From Ampelocalamus luodianensis (Eukaryota; Streptophyta; Magnoliopsida; Poales; Poaceae), in assembly GCA_036346255.1 (NCBI GenBank), contig CM070618.1, forward strand, positions 61,329,655-61,393,654: a stretch of 64,000 bases of DNA. The letters are read 5' to 3'. The position numbers and the translations under genes are program-made. This document shows, piece after piece, positions 11,572-22,358 of the stretch (positions are counted from its first letter, which is position 1; every line of letters begins with the position of its first letter). The notes under the pieces are model-generated. The model searched no databases. It saw nothing but the letters and a program-made list of their open reading frames with translations, and was not told where the DNA came from.

Positions 11572-12138
11572 ATGGGCACAACCACGGTAATCTTGTCGTC
11601 GCCCCTTTCAGTTGCCGCCGCTGATCTAAAAAAATTCGAGCCCCTCGCTGCCTCTTTGCCAAAATCATGGTGTACTATACCTTACCTGTGTCCTAATCCT
11701 CTTAAAACCCTTCTTCTTCAGCCTCATCCGCGCGCAAAGCTCGCCGGTGCCGTCGACCACCCCACCTCGCACCTGGCTTGGCCAACATCACTAGCTACTC
11801 CGTGCTCTCCGGCCTCACTCCGCCCACGGCCACCTCGCCTCCGCATCCGACCTCCTCCGCTGTGCCCCGGCAACACCCACCACCCCGCGGAACCGCTCCG
11901 GGAGATCCTTGACGACGTCGTGGATGACATCCTGCTTCGCTTACCCTCGCCCTCATCCCTCACGCGCGCCGCCGCAGCGAGCTCCTCCTTCCTCAGCCTC
12001 GTCTCCTCCCCGCGCTTCCTCCACCGCCACTGCGAGCTCCACCCGGACCCGGCCCCCCTCCTCGGGGCCTTCTCTTCCTCCTCCTCCTCATCCTACTTCT
12101 CCAGCGTGGGCGGCGGCCGCTGCGACCTGTTCTGGTGA
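11572..12138 (+). pseudogene. F-box protein N-terminal fragment
   Basis: The 188-residue frame has an unstructured Pro-rich first half. An F-box-like segment starts at about residue 108 (LREILDDVVDDILLRLPSPS, then Ala/Ser-rich helix and SSPRFLHRHCELHPDPAPLLGAF), the usual layout of grass F-box proteins in SCF ubiquitin ligases. It ends at a stop soon after (GGRCDLFW) with none of the C-terminal substrate-binding region (complete members are typically 350-450 residues). AT-rich repeat sequence follows at once, so this is probably a truncated or transposon-captured copy. The Pro-rich lead may not be translated. Confidence 0.55.
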
Positions 12139-12159
12139 ATTGTTCTGATGAATTGTTCT

Positions 12160-12490
12160 AATGTTGTGACTCGTTGAAAAAAAATATTGCATACTATTCT
12201 TTGAGATGTTATGACCTGTTGAAAAAAATATAGCAATCCGTTGAAAAAAAAATGTTGCATCTTGTTTACGGTGATGTTGCGACCCGATGGAAAAAACTGT
12301 TACACACGAGGGAAAAATATTGCATACGAATTCTGAGACGTTGCATTTTTTTGATACATTGGCATTCTCCAGATGTTTGTGTTGTTTTGATTCTGAGAAT
12401 GTTTATTTGTATTTGATTATGAGATTTTTGAGATAATATTGCATATAAAATTTTGATATGTTGCAACAAATGAAAAAAATGCTGTAGCAT
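12160..12490. repeat. Degenerate GTTGAAAAAA / ATGTTGCA repeats
   Basis: At least six units of the form GTTG(C/T)GACCCGTTGAAAAAAATGTTGCAT occur, the first directly after the F-box fragment. They look like subterminal DNA-transposon sequence. I could not find a matching inverted end, so the element class stays open. Confidence 0.45.
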
Positions 12491-13320
12491 TTTTTCCTAT
12501 GTATTGCATCGGATCGTATGATAAAAACATCTCCCATAGTACGTCCGAGTCCGAGTCATAGTTGCGCCCATTGGTTATTGTTACTTTGTTACTGCCTGTT
12601 CTTAGCCTAGTGGGACAGACTGGAATTTACAGCTCACCAAAGAAAATCGCACGTGCTACAAACTCAATTAATCCCCGTCGATAGACGTGTTTCAGTCAAC
12701 ATGATTTGCTACTGCTAGGATTGGTAGCAAAACCCGCAAGGAATGGTTTGGTTCTTCAAAATCGAACTGGTCCAAGTTTGTTAATTTTCGTAGGACCCGA
12801 GAAGAAGAAGGCGATCAATCTCGACGCTGGCAGGGGCATGCAGGTGTTATGTACCTTGACTAATGAACTCAAATGAACTCTGATTACTGGCCAAACACAG
12901 TATACAATGTCTCTAATTCACTCCAGATACAAACACTTGGGGATTCTAATTGGGAGAAAATTGAAGTAGGCATTGGGAGGAAGGGAATAGATTGGGGATG
13001 GAGAAGGGGGACTGGGAAGCAACAGGGAGGAAGAATGAGGCAAGAGCCATATGTTCTGTATTTTATCGATCACCAGCATTGCTTTGGTTGCCCTTTTTGT
13101 ACTGGAGGACCAAGTATGCTTTTCTTGTCTTTCTTGGCCCATGGCCCACGTAGTGAGATCATGATATTTTCCTCTCCTTGAATTTCGGCTTACCCTTAAG
13201 TCGATACAAAAGAATAATCACCATTGCCACTACGACCCCATGGTATCAGTAGAATCTTCATGCTCAGCCTGACTTGAACACAATCACCACCATACTTCTG
13301 CTGCATTAGCATGCGAAGAT
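12491..13320. other. Spacer, no gene seen
   Basis: There is mixed composition and a few short open frames on both strands with no recognisable domain. The stretch 13190-13320 may be the degenerate tail of the minus-strand chimera that begins further right. Confidence 0.4.
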
Positions 13321-13329
13321 GAAGCTGCA

Positions 13330-14100
13330 TTCGGTCAGAAGCAATGAGCCTGTGTCAAACTCCCATTGGAACAGTCTGAAGCCTATACTTGCTACAATTA
13401 TCCCCAAATTGCCCAAAACTGACAACCAATAGCTTTTTCTCCATTCCCATTATATCTACCATGCAAGCAAAGTGCTCCAGTTGTGGTTCCAATTTGTAGC
13501 GGGAGGTCATCTGATAGAAGTAGTGGCATTCATCATCCAGCAGCCCAACATAGTTGCATGCCCAAAGTACTGCAATGAAAGTTGCATGATTAGGCACCAC
13601 ATTCTCCCCTTCTTGAGATTCAGCTTCATCATCAAAATAAAATTTCCCCTCATGCACGAGTCCATAGTGGCTACAGCTGACAGAGCTACAACGTAGCTTA
13701 TGTAGTCAGTTTTTGCCCCCAACATTGCATTCCATGTAATGACATTCCTCGTGGACATGCCATCAATAAAGGAAAATGTGCCACCAGAAGCTTCAGCAAT
13801 TGAATGCAAGGAATCTGAATCATGATCTGCTCCAAATCCAATAGCATGAAAAGGCACCATATGGAGTGCATCATTAAGAATAGAAGATGGAACAAGTGAC
13901 CTATAATCTGCCGAGGCTCCTTGAACATTTGAGGAAACATTGTAGGTATCTTGGTCGTCTGACAGAAGAATGATACTGCACACTGAATTCTTATAACTGC
14001 GGTCCTCAATCAACTTCATAGCTTTCTTTAGTGCATCAGCAATGTTTGTACCACCACCAGCACCAAGTGAGTTTGTTGCCTGCCTTGAAATGACACTAGA
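13330..14100 (-). pseudogene. Chimera: half a vWA domain joined to a PPR fragment
   Basis: From 14100 downward on the minus strand, a frame reads ATNSLGAGGGTNIADAL, then CSIILLSDDQDTYNVSS, then GFGADHDSDSLHSIAEASG and TFSFI. This is the C-terminal half of a von Willebrand A domain like that of the WAV3/EDA40 RING E3 ligase family, with the MIDAS Thr (GGGTN) and Asp (LSDDQD). The DxSxS strand and the RING finger are missing. Without a stop the frame passes at about 13768 into DGMSTRNVITWNAMLG, a pentatricopeptide motif. More PPR sequence follows in another frame (HATFIAVLWACNYVGLL, LEPQLEHFACMVDIMG, down to about 13430). Two unrelated genes are therefore fused, with frameshifts. This is the signature of gene-fragment capture by a Pack-MULE or Helitron, although I could not define the carrier's ends. 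Confidence 0.7.
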
Positions 14101-14537
14101 AAAATTGATCTATAAAGGAAAACTAAAGAAATGTAAGATTACTGGTGTAATTTACGGGTCCGACAGAACGCCCAAAAAAGAGAGGAGATGGCGGCGGATT
14201 AACGGATTTGCGATAGGTGAGGGTTACCAACGGCAGCGGCAGAAAGAAATCAAAGCTGGAGACAGAAGAGCGTGAAACGTCTGAGAAGTTGTTGGGGTGG
14301 GCCGAGGCCAGCTTCAATTTCAGCCGTCCAATTTCCCCGAGGCCCATAAACGGCGCAACGGAGAGGCCAACTCGGATACGGAGCCGATGGCCTCTGTCGT
14401 CAATATATGTGGCGGCGCGAGGGTTGGGGCCTGGGGGCATCGTTCGAATCCTAATCTCCAATTGCTGCGGGCAGTTCTTCCCAAACCCAGAGAAACTCTC
14501 CGATCCGCCGATCCGTACACCGTCGTCCTCCACTCCG

Positions 14538-17500
14538 ATGGAGGGAGTAGATAGCATGCGACGACCCCCCATGTGCTTCATGTTCACCGACGAGGGGTTC
14601 GCCGCGCTGGACGAGGTGAAACGGATAGGGATCATCGAGATATTTTCTAGGAAGCACGAAGGGAGGATGGTCCCCCCCTTCAGCCACCCCGACGGTACGT
14701 CGATCTCTCGCGATTTCCTTTTTCAACTGCACTTGTTTCTTATTTGTCGCTCATGGATGGATGGATGCAGTTTTCTCCGATCCATCTGCTGTTCGCGAGC
14801 TCTTGGAGCGCGGTTGCAGATACCACTGGGAGATGGAGCGACCGGAGAGAGAGCGTCTACTGCGGCAGCGGCAGCTCGAGGGTGACGGCCATTGCAACGA
14901 CGGCTGCAGCGGCGCCGGCGTCACCGATCGTCCTGTTATGACGCGCCTCAGCTTCACACCAGTTGTGACACGTCCCGACGAATTTGCTCTGACACGTCCC
15001 GACGAACTAGCTATGACACGTCCCGACGAGGAGAAGGTGAAGAGGCAACGCCTGATGGAGCCTCTGCCGGATATGGACTTCCTGCCATGGACGAGCTGCA
15101 GCATGCCTCCTTACTCCAGGTATGCCGGTATTCTGACTTGTCTTGGTTCGTCATTTGATCAAAGTGCTGCTCCTCAATTTCGCTAGTTGTTTTGATTGGC
15201 CCAATTGTCTCATGCGTTGTAACCATCAAATATTGGTAAAACTGCCTCCATTAGGGCTTTTACCCACGGGTAATCGGGTAAATGGATAAAACTGCCATCC
15301 TATTATCAAGGATCACATGCATACAGAAAGAGCGACTATTAAGAACAATAATATATATTTTGGCAAGCTAAACAGAAAATGCATATATCACTGTCACCAT
15401 GTTAACGGATTTTCAGAGCTTATTCATTGATGTGACCCATCCAACTTGGTTTGCCCTTTTTACTTACCTCCTATCCAATTTACAGTAACTTGCTGATATG
15501 TTGTGCTGGATTATGTGTGCCCTTGTTGACTTGAGTGCCATTGTGCTTTTAGTAAACAGATTTGATATTCCATTGTGCTTAAGTGAAAGATTGTAAATAT
15601 CAATGGAATTGACTTGTTTTTTATTGATCTTATAGGCTCTATTGCATAGTTCTTTGAGGAGGTTTAGTGCTCTATTTACGCTTTCCTTGAATTCTAAAGT
15701 GCTCTTAGGAAGCATGCTTAAATATTAATGCTTTTATAGTTTTATCATCAGTACAAAGAGGACATGTGCATAGCTTCTGACTTTTTAATTGTGGTGTTAG
15801 GAAGTATCAAACTATTGGTAATGTCCCGTGTAATTCCCTGTTTATATTTGGCAATATGTGTGATGATGTTAATTGGGAGAAGATGGTGAATGAAGGGGTT
15901 TTTTTTGGTGCAGATCTGGATGAGTGCTAGAGCAAATTTGTGCATTAATTTATTCAAGTGTGAAAAATTCCTTTTCCTTTCAATCTGTCATAGTTGCCAT
16001 ATTTACCAACACCCCTTCCTTTTTCACCAGAAATGTAAGGAAGCAAGAGAATTTCTTGTGCTGATGCGATTTTTAGTTGACATCGATAAGATTAAATAAG
16101 CGCCCTCGTTAGTGAGTTGAGCCATGGTCGTTTTTTTAGCGTAAGCAATGGTTTCTGTTTGTTCCGCAATTGTTTTGCTCTTATGGTAGCATTGTTGGAA
16201 CCTTTGTCTATGGTAAGTGCAGTCATGAATTTTATCCATTAATAGTCCTCTGAACCATGACTGTTCTCATTGCTGGTTGTTTCGCTAATCAACTTTAGGA
16301 TGGCAGAAAGTTCACCAAGAACTGTGGAGGCAATCAATTCATGCTTTTTATTATGCATTTGTTTCGTGCTGCTGACTGTCAGTTTCAATAGTCCTAACAT
16401 TTATACACTTATAACCTTCCTAATAGATAAGATTCTATTCTAACAATAACTTGGTAGCTAAGAAATCCTAATCTAATCCTTGATTGCGCTGGCCAAGGAT
16501 GGTTCCTCGCTGCTGCCTGGCTGCTAGAGTACCGTCGAGGACTCTGCACATGATAGCAAATTCCAATATAGTATAACATGACAGGAAACATCATGTTCCC
16601 TTATTGTAATGGTTAGTGCTTCCTGAAGTTATTCGTTAGTCAATGTTGCATTCCTTCGGTTTATTGATCTGTCTCTAGATAATTAATCAGGCAGATGTTT
16701 AGGGTTTCTCGTTGAGTAATTCTGATTCTCCAGGCTATCATTTTTGTGATAATAGAAAGCCGGGGTAATTGTGAGTAGAGGTTCAAATTGGAAAAAGAAG
16801 TATATTACCCCCTCTTCCGTTTCTTAATCTGCCTCTCGATAATTAATCAGATAAATAGATGTTCAGTGTTTCTCATTCAGTAATTCAGATTGTCCAAGCT
16901 TTCCTTTTTTGCGATAATAGAAAGCCAGGAAAATTGTGAGCAGAGGTTCAAATCGGAAAAAGTATATATTACCCCCCGAATTGTTTAGTTCGTCTAAATT
17001 GTTTTTTGGCAACTTGTTGCCACGTCACCAGTTTCTGACTTTGATGCACCGATACGCGATACCGGTACGGCGGTACGGATACGGCGATACTCCATTTCTT
17101 CAAAAAACCCGATACGGCGATACGGATGTATATATAAATAGTAAAAATATAAAATACGATACTTGACAAATTGTAATACTAGTAGTACTCTGCTACTACT
17201 GCACAATGAACAAAATATTTATAATACTACTGCACAATGCTACTACTATTAGTCCTTTGCTACTACTAATACTACTGGTAGTCTGCTACCACCAATACTA
17301 CTAGAAGCTCCCTGGGATATCCTATTCCTACTAATACTACTAGAAGCTCCCCGAGCATAATACTACTAGTAGTCTGCAACTACTATTGTTGCGTCTACTA
17401 GTGGCAGAACAAAGTAGAGGCACCTACGCTGCTAACCGGCGACGAGCGTGCCAAAGCCGAGGAAGGAGAGTGGCTTACCGCGACGCAGCGGTGCCAAGGA

Positions 17501-18804
17501 GCAGGGGCAACGAGCAGGCCGAGGAGGATGCGACGAGCAGGCCGAGAAGCAGGGCGACGAGCAGGTGGCGGTGGCGCCGTGGGCTCCTAGCGGCGGCGGG
17601 GGGCTATGGCTCTGCTCGCCCCTCGCGTCTCGTCCTAGCTCCTGGCGCAGAGGAGGGAGCGCCGCCGGCCGCTTGTCGCCGGGAGGCGCACGGAGGAGCG
17701 GTCGTTGAAGGGGTGACCTTGGAGGCGATGAGCAGAGGAGAAGGCGATGAGAAGAGGAGGCTTGTCGGCTGCTGGAATCACAGCCGGGAGGTGCGACCTT
17801 GGAGGCGATGAGTAGAGGAGGAGGCGACGAGAGAGAGAGGCTCGCCGCCACGACTCAGAGCTGGGAGGTGATGAGCAGAGGCGGCGGTGGCGCTGTCGAA
17901 GGAATGGAGAAACGACCGCACGAGTTAGATTTGGAGCACTTGCTAGGTTAGTTTGCTTGGGCTGGACTAAAGTTATCTTGGGCTGGTTGGGCCGTATCGT
18001 AGTATCGGGCCGTATCCAAACGTATCGGTAATTTATTTTCTTTATTTTAAAGCATGCGATTGATACTTCCCGACACGATCGGGTCGTGATCGAAGCCGCA
18101 CCGCATTCGATACGTATTGGGATACTGGTACGGCACCTCTCAGGCGTATCGGAGTATCAGAGGTTTCTGACAAATAGTTGCATCACTACACTTGGCCACC
18201 TGGAAGTTTTCGTTCCATAACTATGGATCTCATATTCGATAGATAGCAAAAGCCGATTTTATAGGCAATTTTAGATGCAAGGAGGATTTGGGTGCCATGG
18301 CACTTTACTTCGTTAAATATCACTGATTGCAGACTATCAGTATTCAACCCTGCTATTCCATCCCTTTTTGTTGAATTTATTAGCCAAAAATTGTGTTCCC
18401 TTCCACTATTTCATACGGCCATTGGATTGTTTCTTTGGTTCTTACAGCGAGGTGAAGCGGATTGTTCCTTTGGTTCTTACAGTGAGGTGAAGCCCGCTTG
18501 ACCTCCTAGTTAAATGTGTACTTGCAATCAAGTTGGACTATTACTTCTGATCATCTATGTTGCACTTAAATAGTTGTAGTGTTTTAAATGCAATGCCTAT
18601 GTTTGGCCTGCACATTTGATGTTTGCCTGTTTTTTTTCACTTTTGAGTTATTTTGATCATAATTATCTTTCGGGGGCTCTAGACATTTAATACTGAATTT
18701 ACATTTAGCTTCATTGCATTTACAATTTCCAGCTCTTTCACTGATCCTCTCTCCTTTTTATTCTCCGTGGTAGGTCTGCAGAAGTTGCTGAAGTGGACGT
18801 CTAG
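14538..18804 (+). CDS. Putative three-exon gene, unknown function, TRPDE repeats
   Basis: Proposed exons are 14538-14694, 14771-15119 and 18774-18804. Junctions are GACG|GTACGT, GGATGCAG|TTTT, CTCCAG|GTATGC and a pyrimidine-rich stretch ending GGTAG|GTCTGC. The phases agree and give 178 residues ending AEVAEVDV. Exon 1 encodes MCFMFTDEGFAAL and KRIGIIEIFSRKHEG, and exon 2 continues DVFSDPSAVRELLERG and a charged helix (WEMERPERERLLRQRQLE). Then come three 8-residue repeats TRPDEFAL, TRPDELAM and TRPDEEKV and a basic KVKRQRL patch. No known domain is recognised, and there is no signal peptide or membrane segment. An open frame extends upstream to 14217, but 14538 was chosen because the upstream part is low in recognisable structure. 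The second intron (about 3.65 kb) holds a MULE. Exon 3 is the weakest part. The gene could be expressed or a captured fragment. Confidence 0.45.
14966..15036 (+). repeat. 24-bp tandem repeat encoding TRPDExxx
   Basis: Three copies of ACACGTCCCGACGA at 24-bp spacing lie inside exon 2 of the putative gene. The period is a multiple of three, so the frame is kept. Confidence 0.85.
16650..16978. repeat. Tandem duplication of about 165 bp
   Basis: Unit 1 (about 16650-16812) and unit 2 (about 16813-16978) share CGATAATTAATCAG, TTTCTC.TT.AGTAATTC, TGATAATAGAAAGCC, GAGGTTCAAAT.GGAAAAAG and TATTACCCCC in the same order, with scattered substitutions. The duplication lies in the proposed long intron. 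Confidence 0.75.
17040..18162. mobile_element. MULE-like element with 9-bp TSD
   Basis: A perfect 9-bp direct repeat GTTTCTGAC (17031-17039 and 18163-18171) brackets it. The ends are inverted: left TTTGATGCACCGATACGC against right (reverse-complemented) TCTGATACTCCGATACGC, 15 of 18 matching, followed on both sides by GATACGG/CCGTATC-rich subterminal sequence. A 9-bp TSD is typical of Mutator-like elements. The interior 17390-17930 is GC-rich and repetitive (GAGGCGATGAG units at 17720-17880), like a captured gene fragment. Its open frames on both strands are low complexity and not called. No transposase is seen. CTACTA.TACTACTAG repeats occupy 17175-17390. Confidence 0.7.
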
Positions 18805-21800
18805 TTCTCACCTGAATGCCCTGATGGTTAGGAAACATTCTATAAATCAAATTTCAATTTTGATACTCATGAGGATGCGATAGACACTACGTAGTGCAAG
18901 TATCTTGCCACGAGGACATCTATTCAGTTACTGAGACCTTCAACTGGGCGTCTGTGGACTCGTATGAAACTAGAAACCCTCGCACGCCTTGGCGCGCGGA
19001 ATCGAAGACATGAGACTATGATTATGACTACAGAACAGTTAGTGATAGAAGACAGAGAAATGCAGGTGATAGTTATAATGGTAGAAAACAGTTATGGTCA
19101 TGTTTACTACACCTAATAGAGTATCGATGTATATAATCAGTTATCAGTAATCCTTTTTTCCCGTTAGGTCCTGAAAGTTGTTATAGGTCAGGCAATACAA
19201 CGCAGAGTAATCCATATAGACAGAATGTGGAACTAATGCAACAGAAAGTCAAAAAAAAAGGCAAAAGAGTTGGCAAATTGTACAGCAATAGCGGATTGGA
19301 TACAACCTAAGAGAAACTGCAATAGATCAAGAAAAGAATTACAAAATTAGATAGAGTGAACACTATATTCAGCTGGGCGTAGTTAAGCATTGTTTGCCGA
19401 AGGTCTCAAAAGGGCGATATGTTTATGTCATTCTAGTCGATAGGATAGGAAATATACAGGTAAAGATGACATAATACTGAGCAAATTATATGGCTTGCCG
19501 ATCACAGTTGCCGATGTAGGCGTTGTGTCGACCGTAACATAAGCGTGTAGGCGAGAAGCAAAACACATGCCTCATACGATGATCTGTTAGAAAAATAGAA
19601 TATTGATCAGCTGGTAAAAAGTAGGTATAAATAGGACAATTAGGCCTTTTTAAACTGAAAAAAAAGACGTGTCTGCTTCAACATATTATGTAACATAATA
19701 TACATGCTTTTTTTTTTCTCTTTGATGTCCAAGCTTTTTTTTCTGTTGTATCTACTGTATATACCTAGGGTGGTAAGTCATCATGCAGTAGGTACCGAGG
19801 TCTGTAAAGTAGATAAAGTATGTAAGCAAATGTTATTTACAGGGCTAGCAAAAGTGCAGATTCGTAGTGAGTTGCCTAGCAGATGGTATGAATTTAAAAC
19901 AGAACTAAATAGTTTGTTGGAAATCTATATGTTTGGTTTTGAATTAGCCGACAGTGTGGTTATCAGATAGCTATGGAACGATATAACTGTTGGCCAGCAA
20001 TAGTATGTAAACATAATGAGTATATACAGTACATGGCTAATACAATTGTCTGAACGAATGATGTCATAATAAGGTGCATGTTAAAGAGTATGGTTATTGG
20101 GCATATTGCTGTCTTGCTACTGTACTATAATTAGTGTGTCGGACTGTACGACCGCTGATAGTGTTGTCAGCACCGATTCTATAGTGTTTACAGCCGAATT
20201 TCATAATCATATATAGTAAAAGATTGTAAAAGGGAAGCTTTTATAGATGTATTTTTTTTTTTGTAGATATGAATGTACGACAGATTTTAAAGGATACAAC
20301 TTCTAATTGGCAACCTCTTATTGCTGCTATGAAAGTAGAATTGACAGTAGGATAGTAGGAAGTAGCAAATTGTGCAGACCTGAATAGTATAATCGTAGAT
20401 ATGGAAAGCTCGTAAGAAGGTAGTGTGTTCATTTGTTCTATTCTATAGATATGAGTATATTCTATAGATATGAGTATAGCGGTTTCTTTAAAATTGTAAG
20501 GATAGTTTTTTTTGGCTGTAGTTAGTAGTTAGTACTGAAATATAACTCACAGTATAATAATAGAGGGCAACAGATTTATCTCAATGAAGCCTAAGTGAGA
20601 TGGAATAAAACGACAACGAATAGGAACAACAAATTGTAAGGTAGCATCAATAGTTTGGTGTATGGATTGTCGTTGTCGTGTGATGAAGCCTTTCTTTTCG
20701 AACATGTATCATGTTCGATGTCCTATAAGCGAGGTATAGTTAGATAGTAAATAATATTTGACGTATTTATCTGTGTGCGGACCTATAGTTAGATAGTGAA
20801 TAATTTTTGACTTTTTTTTTGGTGTGCAGTAGTATGATGAACCGAATAAGACTTCTTTATCTCTTTTTTAGTGGATATGCTATATGTGCATGCAAATATC
20901 GTACTATCAGTAGTAAAGTATGAGAGGAAAATGTGATGTCATTCTTTACCTGGCTGGAACCAGATGTTGTATCGAAAAGTCTTTTGCGAGTGAAAGTAAG
21001 TGTGGTACATAGATCCTTCATGCTGCGTGCAAAACATAGCAGTAGTACTGGGGGTAAGCATAGCGAGGAGTTAACATATAAAGCGTGTTGTAGGAGATAT
21101 ACCTATGTTGTTTTCCTATTTCAGTGCTGTGGATCTGTTGTGGAGGAGGTGTTGTGTGCTCCAGTGCCTGAATACGTAACAAAGTTCAGGGTATGAGAAG
21201 CACGAAATAACAGAGTTAACTGGAATATGCATTCAATAGTATACATAATTCATTACGCATAATAACTACTTTATAGTTCTGAAAAAAATATGTTGTATCT
21301 GCTAGCAGACTGTAAACGGCTGACCAAGTATGAATTGATTTTAGTCTGTAACATTTGGGTGAAGGCTATGTCTAGAATGAACAGATTCAGTACGAAACCA
21401 TATTACATCACCTATCTTGCAAGTGAGCAATGCAGTAGAAATACAACAGAGACAAGTGTCTAGATGTAAATCAGCACCAACAAGCTAACGTAAGAATGAT
21501 GTGAGGACATAAGCAGCAGAGGCATTGCATACCTTTAGAGAACAATCTGGTTGCACATTAGAAGTGGAAGGCTGAGATAAAGACGATATAGGGTCGAAAG
21601 GATAAGAAATAAAACTAACATCATCCCTTTATCTTATCATGCTTCTTGCCATTAAGCTGATATATGAATCCCTTTTTTAAGATAAAGCTCGTCATCTAGA
21701 TATCTGAAATGAGTTCATTACAGAGAAAAAAAATGTACAATCATTTGTATATCTGCAAAAAGTAGACTTTGTGAAATTTCATTCTGTAGCCCAAAATGAT

Positions 21801-22079
21801 AACTGAACTGAAACCATTAAACGACAAATTTTCAATGCATCAATGCAAATACCATCGGTAAACTCTAAACAAATACGTGGAGGCTATATGTTGTATTGAC
21901 GAAAACTTTGTGTTGCTTTTGTACCAAAAATCAAATGTTTGTGCTTTGTATCATCATTTGCAGAACATTGTAAATACAAATAATATTCGAAAGAACAAAT
22001 AGTAATTCATATACGTCCTTTACATGCTAAGCACATCGAAGTTACTCTAATTGCTCATACATACGAGAAGTTAACGATG
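18805..22079. other. AT-rich stretch, no gene recognised
   Basis: Only short open frames occur (for example 19704-19970 and 20933-21196 plus), none with a recognisable domain. Duplicated phrases such as TTCTATAGATATGAGTATA (20445-20475) and TATAGTTAGATAGT (20735-20790) indicate local slippage. The GC-rich CCTTGGCGCGCGG motif at 18985 stands alone. It may include the 3' UTR of the putative gene before it. Confidence 0.35.
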
Positions 22080-22358
22080 TCATAAATTTAAATGAAGATC
22101 TTCCATATACTTGAGAGCATTAATTACAGATTGCACCTCACAAGAAAGAGATTGACTTGAATCGTTGTCTCTGATATCCACATCATCCATAAGAGAATGT
22201 GAATGTGACCCCTTCCTGCTGCGCTTTGCATTATAGTTTGAATCGTTGTCTCTGATATCCACACCATCCATAAGAGAATGTGAATGTGACCCCTTCCTGC
22301 TGCGCTTTGCACTATAGTTTGCCAATGGATTCATTTTTTTTTTTTGCCTTGTCCACAC
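22080..22358 (-). CDS. Small minus-strand exon or gene fragment with 27-residue tandem repeat
   Basis: The frame reads from 22358 to 22080. After a Lys-rich start comes NYSAKRSRKGSHSHSLMDGV, then a second nearly identical 27-residue unit with DDVDIRDND, and a tail CEVQSVINALKYMEDLHLNL. A run of twelve As just inside the start could hide a frameshift: the neighbouring frame upstream reads AAETANILGKQKECG and would join naturally, so the annotated Met may be false and this may be the last exon of a longer protein. The basic KRSRKG motif could act in nuclear import. The overall style recalls C-termini of plant MYB/SANT-like proteins related to PIF/Harbinger accessory proteins, but that is a guess. 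Confidence 0.35.
   Translation of the reverse strand: MWTRQKKKMNPLANYSAKRSRKGSHSHSLMDGVDIRDNDSNYNAKRSRKGSHSHSLMDDVDIRDNDSSQSLSCEVQSVINALKYMEDLHLNL
22159..22320. repeat. 81-bp tandem duplication
   Basis: Two units (22159-22239 and 22240-22320) start GAATCGTTGTCTCTGATATC and differ at only a few bases (CATCATCC/CACCATCC, GCATTATAG/GCACTATAG). The 81-bp period keeps the minus-strand frame. The low divergence means a recent duplication. Confidence 0.9.

Noticed and set aside
17386..17851. Arg/Ala-rich frames of about 140 residues on both strands
   Set aside because: GC-rich passenger of the MULE, overlapping on opposite strands, repeat-derived.
18950..19010. Possible Helitron end around the GCGCGCGG motif
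   Set aside because: No TC start or CTRR end with a hairpin could be identified.
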